A DNA stretch of 64,000 nucleotides from Voacanga thouarsii (GCA_026120185.1 JANUWF010002061.1:2294001-2358000); one strand, 5' to 3'; positions 1-13,621 are shown, counted from the stretch's first letter. The notes: generated by a model not told the origin, from the letters alone. Numbers and translations are program-made.

Positions 1-133
1 TGTGAAAGACCACCATTCGCATGGATCACTTACTTATACACAATGGGTCTTTTCCAAAAGATTGTACACAAATAAAATGCAAATTCACAAACAAATTTTT
101 GAGAATAAATTCTTTTATTAATAAATTCGATAA

Positions 134-760
134 TTATATCAGATAATCTAGTCTAGAGTGCATATGTTCCAATAGTCCAAATGCCAAACTGTGACCAAAT
201 TGAGAAGTATTTTTCGCTATCTCCGGGTCTTCACCAAATCCAGACTCCATTTCATTCCCATGGCCAGAAGAACTCTGATACAGCAAAGGCCTATATGAAT
301 CATTTAAAGTTTTGGTTGGAGAAGCCTTTAAAGCTTCCAGCTTTGCAAAATCAATTCTGAGAATTGGAAGCAAATCGTTTACTAATTCAAGTGGGGAGTT
401 ACCGGGTTCATCCAAGTCATCAAACTGCGAATTCAGGGTTCTGGTTCTAGAAGCTTCTTGAGCTTCCAATTTGGCAAAATCAACTCTGATGATAGGAAGC
501 AAATTGTCTATTGAATCGGGTAGGGGACTACTGGATTCATTCGAATCATCACATTGAGAATCTACGGTTTTGGTTTCGGAAGCCTCTAAAGCTTCCAATG
601 CAGCGAAATCAACTCTAGGAATCTAAAGTACATCGCTGAAGCCTCTAAAGCTTTCGATGCAGCGAAATCAATTCTGGGAATCGAAAGTACATCGTCTACT
701 AAATCAGGCAGCAGATTACTCGAAGCTAGGATTGCCTTCTTCCTCAATCATTCGAGCCTC
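134..760 (-). pseudogene. Tandem-repeat ORF of unknown family, probably broken
   Basis: Not recognised. The minus strand encodes acidic, Leu-rich repeats of 43 residues. The core FAKLEALEAS recurs exactly 43 residues apart and is followed by T-KTL-SQ-DD and then by LLPI-R-DFA. The open part spans 134-598, but its nominal first codon is TTG, not ATG, so that is not a real plant start. Upstream, at about 600-760, two more degraded units can be read only by changing frame, one of them directly after a short in-frame ATG stretch near 755. The C-terminal 45 residues are non-repetitive. Either this is a pseudogene or the first exons have been scrambled by repeat slippage. It lies about 1.1 kb beyond the 3' end of the NAC-alpha gene on the same strand. 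I assign no function. Confidence 0.4.
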
Positions 761-1052
761 CGATGATAGATTTGGGGCGATGGTTCCCGAAAAGGTGAAA
801 ATGACTGATAATCGTCGTCGCTATTCTTTGGCGGCTTGAATGAACAAATACGTTCAAGGTCTCTAAAGCAGAATATAGTAATGGATCTGAATCTGTAGAG
901 CCAACCAAGATGACGATTTGTCCAATACTTTCTTACTGTTTGTGTTGTTATGCTGAGACACTTTCTTGGCTATTCATATTTTTCTACATCGTGTACGTTA
1001 CTATGGAGCCGACCTAGCTACAACTTGTATAAATTCTTTCTACTTGTTTTTA

Positions 1053-1465
1053 GGCAAATTGTCAAATTTACTCCCTAAATTTTTTATTTTTTATAACATT
1101 GGTTCCTCTTCTTTTTTTTTGACTTATTAAGTTTCCTATTTATTTTTTTTTAACATTAACCCCTCTTCTTTTTTTTTTTTTTTGACAAATATAATCATTC
1201 CGATCAATTTTTGACCAATAGTCAAAATAATCGACTGTACAATAAAATAATCAAATTCAAAGTTGACTTTTTTGACCGATCGTTGACTGGCCTAAAATTG
1301 ATTGGTAAGCCTACATTTGCCAAAAAAAAAAAAAAAGAAAAAAAAAGGACCAATGTTTTCAAAAAAAAAAATAGATAGTAAACCTAATAAGTTAAAAATA
1401 AAGAAGAGGAACTGATATTACAAAAAATAAAAAGTTCAAAGACTAAATTTGACAAATTCCCCTTA
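1053..1465. mobile_element. Fold-back MITE with long terminal inverted repeats
   Basis: The two ends, about 110 bases each, are imperfect inverted repeats. The left end begins GGCAAATTGTCAAATTTA and runs through TTCCTCTTCTTT. The right end holds the complement, with AAGAAGAGGAACTGATATTA and TAAATTTGACAAATTCCCC. Poly-T and poly-A runs fill the arms. There is no coding capacity. A clear target duplication was not identified, so the superfamily is open. It lies downstream of the NAC-alpha stop codon. Confidence 0.55.
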
Positions 1466-1736
1466 CTTACAAGTCACATAGATAATGCATCGTGGTAAAT
1501 AGCCTAAGAAATTGTAACATTTTCAATGATACTCAAAGTAAGCTCAATGCTAATATTATACCAAATAATTTCTCTGCCAGAGAATGAGGAGTCATCGACA
1601 CAGAACTGCAAATAAATCCCTCCTTTAGTGAAAAAAGTTCAATAAAATTTGATAGCAAAACTGTCACTATTGGATATGATTTTACTGATCAGCATCAGAA
1701 TGCTTTCACCAAATCTTTAGAGAACCCAATAATGCT

Positions 1737-4173
1737 CTAGGTGGTTAGCTCCATAATGGCACTGACGATATCTCCATTGTGGGTCTTGAGAGCCTTCACA
1801 GCTTTGCCCTTCGACACACCTGCTTGTGTCATCACCAAATCAACGTCTCGTGATTCAACACCAGAATCATCAATATCTTCCTCCTCTTCATCTGCTTGCG
1901 CTGCAGCAGCTGAAGCAGATATATCTGACTTTGCCATCACAGAACCCATGTCTGGCATTCTGAATTGTTGAGCTGCTTGTGTCTGCAGCTGAGAGCTCAA
2001 GTCCTCTATTTTAGCCTCACCAAATATAACATATGTCTCAGAATTTGGGCTTTTGAAGACATCGGGTTTTGAGATGAAAAATAATATCTGCAGATGGTTA
2101 AGAACTTTGACACAATCAATACATCATTGGAGCAAATTAATTAAAATGATAGATAGCACAATCCATGCTTACATTCTTTGTTCTCTTAATAGTGACCCTA
2201 CTCACACCAGGAACAGGTTTCATGCCAAGCTTCAACATTGCCTTGCGGCTCTTCTTCTCACTTCTGCTCTGCTTTGAACTCTCATTAGCACCTACATGTG
2301 ATTCCCATCAAAACTGTCAAAATGGAGATGACACAACTATCCAGAGAATGAAATTGGCAGAAAGAAATAGATTGACAACATAATTCTAAATATGTATGCA
2401 TGTGCACAGAAACAAAAGAAGAGAGTAAGAACTTTGGAGGGAGATAAAACACATACCATTGTTGAGATACAGATAATGCAGAGATTGGAAACTCATCAAC
2501 TTATACATTGAATAACTAAGGAATACACATCTAAGCAATAAAATGAAGCACTTGAATTGATATTCTTCCAATTTACATAGCCCCAAATTTCAGAAAATGA
2601 TCAAAAGAATCAAAAGAAGACTAGCAAGGTGACTTGCATGTATTTCATAAAATGATCAAATGAAATAGAGAAGCCTAGCAAGCTTAGTTCGACTTGCACA
2701 TTTGGAATCATGGCCTAAATGAGATGGCCATTATAGATGCCCAAGCAACATTGCAGCGCATTAATAATAGATGCAAAAATTTTATCAGCACTGGGATATA
2801 TCCTAATCTGGTATTCAAAAAGATAAAACACCCATGTACAGCAAAGTTGTTCATATATCATGGATATAATAGCGGCCAACAGTTAGGGCTGTTTGCAATG
2901 ATAGGATACAGACATAACATATCCTGTTATAAGATGATCATTCAAGAAAATGGAAAAAGGCAAATGAAAATAATGAACACCAAGACAACATGGACAGAAC
3001 ATCCAATCCAGTTGCCACAAGGAAAAAAAAAAGGAAGAAATTGGCACATAAATCTGCTAATTGTCTCATTTTCATATTTTTAGATGTAATACCAACAAGT
3101 GGTCAGCAGAATAAAGCCATTTGCAACTGGGGATAATTTCAGGACAGCAGCAAGTGCTTATATAAACACAAGAAGGCAGCAAGATACTCGGAGAGGAATA
3201 AAATGCAAAGCATCAACACATACAAGTACTGCCAGGAATGGACTTTCATCAACCGTATTAATAGACTGCCCATATTAGCAAAAGTATAGTCCATGGAAGA
3301 AATAAGCACATAAGAAAATCAGCAAGTGTATTATGAATTGATGAAGAACAGCCCCAAAGATAGAGGGTACACAAAAAATGGCCAGGCACTGTCCTTGCAC
3401 TATTTACTCACAATTCAGAAACCCTTAGTACCCCCCTCCCCACCCCAACCCAAAAAAAAAGGCTCAATCAGCTCTTAATCAAATACCCAAAAGATTAAAA
3501 ACACATGTACAGGCAGATTGTTCTCATATCATGGATATACTAGCTGCCAACACTGAAGCAAGAAACAGAATATCCTATAATCAGATAATAAGTCAAGCAT
3601 TTTTGACATAAACAAGTGAAACAAAGAGCATTAAAGCAATAAGAATAAGATTACAAACATCAGAACTAAGTCACACAACAAGCATCGGTTAACAAGCAGT
3701 CCCCATAGTTCAGGTATTTACACATCATATATTAAGGAATGCACATTCAATTACCACATTGTTATGGAAACATTTTAGGAACTCCCAAATAGACCTAATA
3801 GAATTCGGCAACATGAAAAGTAATTCACTCACAACACATACAAATAAGCATAGAAAATCCAAAACCAAAAATGGAAAGGGAGTAACTCAACCTTGGGCAC
3901 CGTCTTCTTTGTCATCATCCTCGTCGTCGGAATCCTCAGCATCGTCTTCATGGTCATCTTCTTCCTTCACGTCCTCCACCAAAGGCTCATCGTTCTAATG
4001 CAATTTTCAATGTTTTATTCAATTTTTAAACCAAAAAAAAAAAATCCGCGTAGTACATTACATTATCCAAGAGCCATAAATTAACGGAGAGAAGATAGAA
4101 ATAAGGTTAACCGAGAGAAGGCTACCTGAATCTTCTTCTCAGCCTCGATTTCTTCAACGACGGGACCCGGCAT
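1737..4173 (-). CDS. Nascent polypeptide-associated complex subunit alpha-like protein
   Basis: Four exons, read on the minus strand: 4173-4126, 3994-3892, 2291-2173 and 2087-1737. All junctions are GT-AG and the sum is 621 bases, giving 206 residues, normal for plant NAC-alpha. The order is a short N-terminus ([16 protein letters not shown]), an acidic Asp/Glu tract (exon 2), the basic ribosome-binding stretch [18 protein letters not shown], and then the NAC core with [10 protein letters not shown] and [14 protein letters not shown]. The last 35 residues are a UBA domain ([17 protein letters not shown]). With the beta subunit (BTF3) this protein forms the ribosome-bound heterodimer that shields nascent chains and limits mis-targeting to the ER. 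The reading frame is intact. Intron 2 (2292-3891) is the long one. Confidence 0.93.
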
Positions 4174-4281
4174 TCTTCCGCTTGATTTTAGTGATGGAGC
4201 TTTAGCTGTAGAGAGACTGAGATAGAGGGAAAAGGATAACCTTTGTTAGAACAGAGAGAAGTGTTGGGGGTTTTAAAAACC

Positions 4282-4362
4282 TAGGGTTCCATTCATTATG
4301 GGCCTTACTGTTCGGTCCAGTAGCGTCACAGTCCATCTTTCATTTGTTTGCTTTCGTGGGCC
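4282..4362 (-). promoter_or_regulatory. Telo-box and TGGGCC (site II) motifs upstream of NAC-alpha
   Basis: About 110-190 bases upstream of the NAC-alpha ATG the minus strand reads AACCCTAG (telo-box core at 4282-4288). It is followed further upstream by two TGGGCC/GGCCCA elements at 4299-4304 and 4357-4362. This telo-box plus site II combination is known from promoters of plant translation-apparatus genes, which fits the gene. The motifs are seen directly; their use here is inferred. Confidence 0.5.
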
Positions 4363-4379
4363 CTCTTTTAGTGAATGTC

Positions 4380-5700
4380 CGATGTTTTTCTCTTTTAACT
4401 TTTAGGTGTCTTTTTTAAGTTTTAATACATAATTTTGGTTCTCCTCCAATTCTTTCTCTGTAGCCGTTGGAGATATGTAACAGAGCATAGATAATTCTAT
4501 ATTTGGGAATAAATTTTTCTTAGTCTAAATTAAAATTTTAATTTAAAATAATATTAATTTAAATAATTTTATTTTTAAGAGATATTATATACTAATAACA
4601 CATTATATTTTATCTCTCATTAACTATTGATCCATATTTATCCCATATTTAATAATATTTTATTAAATTTTAATAAATTCATCTCAATCTGATTCTTAAG
4701 ATAATCAAGTCGAACTTTATTATTTTCACACCGAACTCAAATTCGAGTTCGAACCTTAGCTCGAATTCATTCGTTTGAAATATTTTAAAATTCGAGTTCG
4801 ATTCGAAATTCAATTATTGTAAGTTCGAAAACTCGAATTCAAGTTTAAACTCGAACTCAAATTTAAATAAATAATTTATAATATAATATAAATTATATAT
4901 TAATTAATTAATTAATCAAACATATCCACAAATCTTCAAACTTAATACCTAGATATTTAAATTCGATTCGTTTAAAATGCGAACCTAAATATAAAATTTA
5001 TATTCGAGATCGAATTCAATATTTCAAATTCAAGTCAAATACAAACTCGATTTGTTTACATCCCTACTCCCGACGAGATCTCTACCTTTTCTCGTGGTTG
5101 AAACCGGTCGAAAACAAAAAAATGAAAAGTATGCGGGGACGGAATTTTTAATCCCCGATCCAACTCGTTGCCATCCCTATTCCCTACGTTCAAAGCTTCG
5201 CGCACTCTAGATTTTCTTTCTCTTTTCCTCCATCAAAATTAATCCAAATCTATCTCCTCTTTTATTTCCTTTCAACTTCTTAAATCCAAATATGCTCTAA
5301 AAGTTTTAGATTTGACACTTATTTGATTGTGTGCACATTCTCTATTTTTTCTTTTGTATCAGTGAAAACTTCCTTCAAGAACGAAAAAAGAAGGCCATAA
5401 CCACCAAAACACCGAGCTGCCTTGTGCTGAGGATAAACACCGAGTCAACCTGGATGGATTAAACCTTTTCGTTCAGCAAAACTACTCCAACCATGGTGAT
5501 GTAAAGAGTTGAAGACAGAGACAATTGAACACAAAGCTCTACATAGATTCTAGAATTGTCAGGAATATGACAAGAACAGTGATATATAGACCAATGATAT
5601 GTAGGTTGGGGTTTACCTAATTGAGGCCTATTGAACCTAATAAAATGAAACATCCTCAGGGATCATAGATATTTCACCAAAATCACAAAATAATGATCCA
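4380..5700. other. Intergenic, AT-rich
   Basis: No gene found. It contains a degenerate run of TTCGAGTTCGAA-like words at about 4730-5060, of the kind seen in decayed transposons, and a few short ORFs with no family likeness. Confidence 0.4.
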
Positions 5701-5725
5701 GAACTACCAGAAGGATGAAGAGGTT

Positions 5726-6586
5726 TTATCCTGCAGTTCTGAATAACTTTCTCGTCGCCTTCCTTTGAGACTTCCAGGCTTCATCGTCTATGGCATGGCA
5801 ATGGCCTGATGTTCCAGTCCATTCTTTGCAAGGAGCAGCCAAATCACAAACAAAACAATAGCACTGCGTTTAAACCAAAACAGAGACGCATTTCAATCCA
5901 AGAAAAAAACACGTATTTGAGCAAGAAATAATCATATAAAAAAACTGTAATTCCACTCTTAGCAATCAGCTGTCACAACAATCAAAATTTACCAGTTTGC
6001 AATAGCTCTCGTGAGGCGTCTTCTCAAAAGGATGTTTCAGACAAACATGTCTTGAATGTGGGTAATCTCTACACGCCACCTGGGGAAACGAGTAAAAATC
6101 ACAAACCGGAAAGGCATGGAATAAAGTGCAAGAAGTTCAAGAAAAATCAATAACCCAAATGGGTTTCATGATCAACATAAATGCAGCTAACATCAAAATA
6201 AAGATGAATTTTCAGAATGCTATACTCTTCATCTTCTGGCCTAAAAAGCATTCCAAGAAACGGCACAACATATGAATTAAAATTACCTGGCCTTTTTCGG
6301 CAATGAGAGAGAGGTCACAAGAGGTATCCACATTGACAACACTCCTCGACACACAGAGTTTTGAGATGTCATCGGGATCAAAATCTAAGATAAAACAATC
6401 TTCCTTCTCTTCAATCTCCCTGATTTTCTCTCTTGTTTTCAGACAAAAAATGGGTCTCAGGGGAGTCCCATCTTGTTCGGGCACAGGTGAAGGCAACAAA
6501 TCTACGTCGATCACAGTTCTTGATTTTTCAGTTGTTGAGGATTTGCCATTCACTTTAATTACTAAATCTTCCTTCCCTTCCCCCAT
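5726..6586 (-). CDS. RPM1-interacting protein 13 (RIN13)-like, small Cys/His-rich protein
   Basis: Three exons on the minus strand: 6586-6287, 6079-5993 and 5863-5726, all GT-AG and all in phase 0. Total 525 bases, 174 residues. The N-terminal 100 residues are acidic, with the conserved-looking stretch RPIFCLKTREKIREIEEKED and then FILDFDPDD. Exons 2-3 carry a dense Cys/His region (ACRDYPHSRHVCLKHPFEKT, then YCKL-CYCFVCD-AAPC-EW and GHCHAIDDEAW), probably metal-binding. I recall this signature from a plant family annotated as RIN13-like; the Arabidopsis namesake binds the resistance protein RPM1. The present protein is much shorter than that namesake, so a shared domain rather than orthology is what I can support. 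ATG 6586 is a true ATG. Confidence 0.72.
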
Positions 6587-6859
6587 TGTTTTTCTGAGAT
6601 CATTAAAATTTGAAGCCCTAGGCGTTAAGTTGAAACAGCCTCGTGGGGAGTGGGGGCTCGGGGGGCGGGGGGTTGTTTGGGAAGGAGAAGGTCACTTCGT
6701 GAGGCGTGAATTGGTGGGATTGGGAAAGTTTATTCCAATTTTGAATTTCGAAAGAGCCGTTGGCGCTCCAGTTAATCATCCTGATGGGGACAGCGTAAGC
6801 CCAAATCTGAAATTCTGGATTGTGCAAGAGCTTGCACATAGCAGTCCAATATGATTGAC

Positions 6860-9043
6860 TAAATGGGCCTGGAGTGGGACAGTAGTCGCTATATGATGAG
6901 GCATTTTTTTCCTTTTCCTTTTTTTTTTGTTAATGAGAGCTACTATTAATTTCTTCATTAAAGACATATTATCTGCGTCAACTTATTCAATAATTTTCCC
7001 TTAGAACTTATTAAATAATGTGGGAACAATTGTTTGGTAGAGTTTGAATTTTACAATTATATACTTCTTTTGTCTTAACAAAATTCACCTACTTAATAAT
7101 TTAAATTGTTTTAACAAAATTAATACTTTTTTTAATTAAAATTTTTAATATATTATATAATATAAAATAATCAATATATCTTTCCTATATTAATTTTATA
7201 TATTTAAATTCAACATATAATATTTCGAAACTTACATATATTCGATATTTATTGTATTATAATTTTTATTTTTATATAAATTTTGTGCTAAGTTAATCAA
7301 TATCAATTTAATTGAAATGGATGCAATATACATTTTTAAAACATTTAATATATACATTTTTGGTAACATAACTAATTCTTCGTTAAAATATGCATCAATC
7401 ACTGTTATTTTATAAAAGTATCAATAATATTATATAAGAAAAAAAGAAACGATAAACGTATCATCTGCTAAATATCGAATTTGAACCTGACCAATATATA
7501 TTTTTTCAGCCAGTCGACGACAGTTTTTAAACTGTAGTAGTTATGGCAGAGGCTTCAATTTGCCGGGAAAATTGTTGAATGTGGCGGGGACAAAATATTA
7601 CTTTCTTTATTTTAAATTATCTATTTTATTTAATTGATTACGCGTATTAAAATAAATAATTTTTTTAATTAATTAAATTTTTTATTTTTATTTTCAAATT
7701 TTAATTTATTTTTTCTTTCTATAATTTATATATTTAAAATTTAAAATTTTGATGATATGAACTCTAAATTACTTTTTTATTCTATATTTAATTCTTATTA
7801 AAAATAAGTCAACTGCACAGACATCCCGTTCTTTCTGCTAATTGCAACTATTACTGTACGGCGTACGCCCTCACCAAACATAGGCCTAAGGACTTTCCTC
7901 GAGGTGTTGTTGCAATTAGCAAGAATGGTAAGGACTCCTTGCTGGAAAATGGGCCTGTACAGTTAACTCTTTCTCTGCGCCCCCACCAAACTTAAATCTT
8001 GCGGCGTGTGAGCTTGTATTATTTAAATAAATTTAAAAAATAAGGTAATATTTAATAAAAATAAATTTAAAATATTAAATTTTAATTTGTTAAATAAATA
8101 GATAAATTAAAATAAAATAAATAATTTAAAACGAAGAGAATAATAAGATTTGGTACGTACACTTCATAAGAGGAGACCAATTCCTTCGCTTAGCCACCAA
8201 ATTATTTGTGGGTCGTTGCGTTACCCAAGTATGAAAAATTCAACGGCCCAACCCTCTACAGAAGTTGACCCAAGAAAATAGAAGGGAATTACCTCTTTTT
8301 TCCTAGATAGTTTTTAGGTTTTGATTTGTTAGGAAATTTAAATCGGAGTAGTTAATAAAAAATAATAATATGAAAAATAAAATAAGATATAAAAAGATTT
8401 ATATAATTTAATTTATTTAACTAAACCTATACACATCAAAAAGTTTTTAAGGATATTGTTAGTAGTTTATTCTATTATTTTTAGAATCGAATCGGATATC
8501 GGATTGAAAATTTTACTGGTTCACGATTTAATAATTCAACTGTAATTAAACTGTAATTGAACCGGTAATATTATTATTTAAAAATTAAAAATATAATATT
8601 TTTAAGAATAAAATTTATCAATAATATAGTGTAATTTAAGTCTATAAATACATAAATAACGAAACTAGAAAAAAATATGATATTTTATCCATTAATATAG
8701 ACTATTTATTTCATTTGTATAACTTATTTTTTTTCCTATGAATATATTATTTTAATTAGGAGGGAAAAAAAAAGAGGGGCCGGTTCAATTGGTTGAACCG
8801 ACCGGTCTAAATTGATTTGAACAAAATATGTCGATTTTTAAAATTTTCAGCTCAAATGGATGGACCGGACCAGTTTGGGGATTGGTTCACAATCCAACCG
8901 GTCCGGTCCAAAAAATAATGGTTTATTCAAACTTTTTATACTTATCTTATCTCGTACCATTCATACACTTATCTAACATATACTCACATCATATATAACA
9001 TAAAAAATAATGAAATAAATCAAGATACTCTAAAAGCTCATGA

Positions 9044-9085
<42 letters not shown>

Positions 9086-11146
9086 TCGAAGAAGAAGACT
9101 ACTCTAAATAATTTTTTTAAAAGAAAAATAAAGATTATATTTGAATTTATTTAAAATCTTAATTAATTAAATTAACTAATAAAAAATATATATTTAATAT
9201 TCATATAATGAAATGTGTAATTTTTTTAATATTATTTAAATTCATTTAAAATCTTAACTAATTAAATAATTAATTAAGTTAATTAATTAATAATATATTT
9301 TTAATATTAATACATTAAATCTTAATAACATAACAACCCGTGTAATGTATGGGACATCAACCTAGTTATATATAAGTATCAATTTATAAGACTTTTAATC
9401 AATATAGACGTAATAAAAATAACTTTTTATTTTTTAATATAAATAGAATAATAATAAAATTTTTTATAAATATATTACGAATTTTTTAATCAAATTACCT
9501 TATCCCAATTTGATTGTGAATACAAGAGAAATAATGGGTATGTTCTGTTAAATAATAATAATAATTTTGTTGAAAACGAAGTGGATAATAAAGAAATATT
9601 TGACATAAAATTTGAAAGTGATACTTAACAACCACTGCTTTTTAAGGTTGTATTTTTCTTATATAATATTGAAGATTTAATGATGTCTGTTACATTCATT
9701 GGAGACGGTAGAAATTGAAATTACATCTAACAAATAAGATTTATCAAATAATGGTACGACAAAAAAGCAAGATGATTCCACAACAAAAATTCATCTTAAC
9801 AGGTGGAAAAAAATACTCTATTATCATAGAAAGACTAAACAAAGAAGACGGGAGAAAATACATGTGAGGTCAAGTAGAAATCTATATATATAAGTTGAAG
9901 AAGAATCTTTTTGTTACGACACTTGACTTTGTATAGTAACGACATATGACAGTTTATTAATAGATATATTGATATATGCTAATTTAATATATAAAAATTA
10001 AAGAATAGTCCTCTTGTTATGATACTTAACTTTATATGGTAACAATATATGGCAGCTCATTAATAGATATATTGATATATGTTAATTTATATTTATTCTT
10101 TTTCATACTATCTTTACTTCTTTTGTTCCTTTCTAGAATTCTTCAAAACCCAACATCTCCCCTATTCTTCCTTCTAAAATTCATCGTTGGTTCTTCGCTA
10201 ATTCGAGACGCGAAGGTTAAATGGAATTTGACCTAAAATGTTAAAATCTTGAAGATTCTGTATAATGAGACTAGAAATTTAACCAGAAAACTCATTTCCC
10301 TCCAGCCGAAAGGTCAACAAATGGGTTAAATGGTTTACTTTGCTAGTTGGAATCTTGCCGGAGAGGTTGTTAAATGACAGATCAAGGTCGTTGAGCCGCG
10401 AAAAAGATGTTACGGAGGCTGAAAACCCATCGGAAAAGTCATTGTACTACAAAAACAATAGGGAGCCCTTAAAACGGAGTACTTAGGAGGCTGTCATAGC
10501 TAAACTCCGCTTGCGACTGCTAAAACCCTAGCTGAGTGTCTAAAACCCTATTTAAGCAATCGTAGTAGTCGCCTCCTCGTAAAGAATAAAAGAAAAAAAT
10601 GTTACTAGAGGGAAAACAAATGGCGTATTTGATAGTTCAATTTATTATTTTAAAATAAATTGGTTAGTTATTTAATTACGTTTAATAATAAATAATATTT
10701 ATTATTTAATTACTTATGTACTTTTAATAACAAATTTTATTTTACTTAGTCAATTAAGTATATTAAAAACTAATTATCAATTTTAAATAAAATAAAATTA
10801 TTTAAATTTAAAATTTAAAAATATTAAATACTCATTTAATTTTATTAATTTATACGTATAATTTAAATTATAATAAAATATAATGTAAAAATAAATTATA
10901 ATTAATTTAATTTTTAGATTCACACTCAACATTTCATAATTTAGACTTTAATTTCAAAATCTGGTATTTAAACATTTAGATTTTAATCTTCTCTTCAATC
11001 TTCAATTTTATCAAACAAGATCAAAGACAAATAAAAAAAATTTTAATTATTGAATAAAATAATCAAATAATTTTAATTTTTGTTAAGGTGAAGTGGGCAA
11101 GGTGAAGAAGGGCGGGGATTGAGATTTAGATCTTTGCACGCTAATA
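6860..11146. other. Long AT-rich intergenic region
   Basis: No gene supported. Long A/T tracts, remnants of GGTTCAATTGGTTGAACCG-type repeats around 8780-8910, and several Stowaway-like fragments (one near 7600-7800 resembles the 360-bp family at 17370). ORFs here are short and unlike any family I know. Confidence 0.4.
9047..9083. repeat. (AT)n microsatellite
   Basis: An uninterrupted AT dinucleotide run of about 37 bases. Confidence 0.9.
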
Positions 11147-11155
11147 ATTAATAAA

Positions 11156-11282
11156 GGGAAATACTTGGGTGGACCCGGTATCAAGTATTGTACAATATGC
11201 ATTGGAAATTGTACATTTTTTAAAAGGTACAATATATTTATACATTGGTCCACTGTGGACCGGGTCCACCCAAGTATTTCCC
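11156..11282. mobile_element. 127-bp Mutator-like MITE with 9-bp target duplication
   Basis: The element begins GGGAAATACTTGGGTGGACC and ends with the exact inverse. The first and last 24 bases are perfect inverted repeats. It is flanked by the perfect 9-bp direct repeat ATTAATAAA at 11147-11155 and 11283-11291, the target-duplication length of Mutator-like elements. The interior is AT-rich and non-coding. Confidence 0.85.
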
Positions 11283-11299
11283 ATTAATAAAGGGCTCAG

Positions 11300-13600
11300 A
11301 CGGCAAATACGGACGCTCCATGGTCCAAAAGATCCATATCTGGTTTACCCAATGCCACGTGTCTTTTAATATTAGTGTCCCAAGATAAGTTATGTTTTTA
11401 TTTTTTTTATAATTTAAATTATATTATGTATAATAATAAGTATATAATTTTAAAATTTGTCCTTCAATCATCATTTTTTAGTTTTAAATATTCATAATAA
11501 CAAATTATTTTATATTAATCATATGTAATACATAACATGTCATTTAATTTATTTTTATTAAACATTTATTCAAATATTTTTTTCTTGTAATAATAATAAG
11601 GAAGGACTTTGTATGTAATAATTTTTTTTTTGTTGCAATATTCTTTGAAGAAATCGTAATGTTTACCCATGTAAATCAATGAATTTAGAGTATTAAAAAT
11701 TAGTTGTTGGCAATACGAAATGCCACAAAACAAAGTAGCAGAAGACACACATATAAAACAAAAAATTTTTATTTGAATTTAACTCAATCATATGTCATCA
11801 TAAGAGCATTTAACTTTATCACATTTTATCACATAGCTCTTTATTTGAATTCAACTATAACATGTATCAGTACAAGAATATTCCATAATTACTTATATAT
11901 AATTTCTAAAGAGTTTTTTTTTTAATGGAAAGAAATTTAGATTTTGAAAAAAAATGAATGACAACAAAAAGAAAATATGATGAATCTTTTCTATTTGAAG
12001 GATACATGATCTACTATTAATATATTTAATTAATAAATATAAAATTATAATTATAATTAAATACTCTTTTAAATTTATAATAAATCAAAATAAAATGTTT
12101 GAATCTGCATAAAAAATAGAATATACAAATTCATATTAATATTAATAAATACACAATTCTAGCTTCTCTCTCTTTTTTTCCCTCTCTCTCCAACTACCCC
12201 CTTTCTCTTCCACTACTTTTCTACCGTGCGAACGTCCAAATATTCTTAGTCATATTGGGCTCCTGTACCTCGTCAAATCAAGAAGTAGGTGGAGAGGTAG
12301 GTGGCTGGCATCCGTTTTTTAATTTAATTTCTTTTTTCAGTTATAGCCGGAGCGTCCACAGTCACCCATTTATCCTAGTTTGATTTAAGTAGGATGTCTC
12401 CACGTAATGGTCACAAATTGCTGCAAAAGCTTCCGCAATTCCATTGGAAGTAGGTGAGGTCAGAGGTGTGCTTTCTTCTCAAGTTTGTTGATCAGACTTT
12501 GCATCTTTCCTCGTTGTGAACCTTGTAAATGCAACTATAATCATACGCCTAAATAGTCCTCGTGTCCTACTCAACTCATCTATCACAACTAATTTCTTCT
12601 ATTTTGTCTTGTCCAAAAGTCTTAAGTTGGTAAAAAAAATTGAAGAAACAAAATATTCATATCATATTTAAAGAATATAAAAAGTCAAAACATATTATAT
12701 CAATTGGAGAAATAAAAGAGCCTACTTTTTAATTGTTGCAAGTAAAAGTTTTCATGATTAAAGAAGTTTGGTAGGCTGCAAATTGAGGTAAGTTGAAGGA
12801 GTGATATGATGAAACTTAGGCAAGCATTAATGTTGGAGTAGCCTAATAAGTTGGGGGTTGAAGGAGAAAAAAAAAACAGCCACTTTATAATATGATGCAG
12901 TTAGTTTTCTACCGGTGGAAGAAATGTTCCATCAAATGTATATGGTTAGATTATCCATTTTTATCCACCAAACACGGTGTACTAACTTGCAATTCCAAAT
13001 TTCCAGACCTGCGGTGGGGCCTATGGGACTTTAATGTGTTGGCTTTCAACCACAGCTATATCCAATACTTTTAAAAACAGCATGTTTGGATAAAATCAAT
13101 TGAAAGAAGAGGAAATAATTTAAATATAGAGGGGGATAAAAGAAAATAGAAAAGAATAGAGAGATTAGATTTAATTTAAAAATCTTCAACTTAATTACTC
13201 TTCAAAATAAATAAATATAGAGAGAAATGAAAATAACTATAACTAATGTTTTTCATTCATTGAAATTATTTATTTAAGTATTTATGTTCAAATAACCTAA
13301 ACATGTATAAAAATATAAATTAAATACTTTATCCCGTTATTTCTTTCCAAGTATTATCCAATCGCATAAAAAATTTTGTAGAGAAAAAATTTTCAAAATC
13401 CGAGATTTATTACTAATTCTAAAAAGCTGTCATATAATTAATCCAAATTCCTTCTTAATTTAAATTCATTTTTCTTAAACGAGTTAGCTCACCATGTCCT
13501 CCAACTACTCTTCCCTTCACCCACCCCCAGCCGGTCCCTGCCCCCGAATAAGTTCTAATTTCTCTTCCCTCAAGCAAAAAACATACAAACGGTTGGTGAC
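11300..13600. other. Intergenic region upstream of the COMT-like gene
   Basis: No gene recognised. AT-rich with scattered pyrimidine tracts (about 12170-12220). The last several hundred bases are the probable promoter of the COMT-like gene. Confidence 0.35.
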
Positions 13601-13621
13601 AGAAGGGGTCAAACTATTGGT

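Noticed and set aside
2053..2383. Plus-strand ORFs of 72-74 codons
   Set aside because: They are antisense to NAC-alpha exons 3 and 4, whose minus-strand text matches the family.
6303..6854. 183-codon plus-strand ORF
   Set aside because: It lies antisense over exon 1 and the upstream region of the RIN13-like gene, has no family likeness, and the minus-strand gene has consistent introns and conserved motifs.
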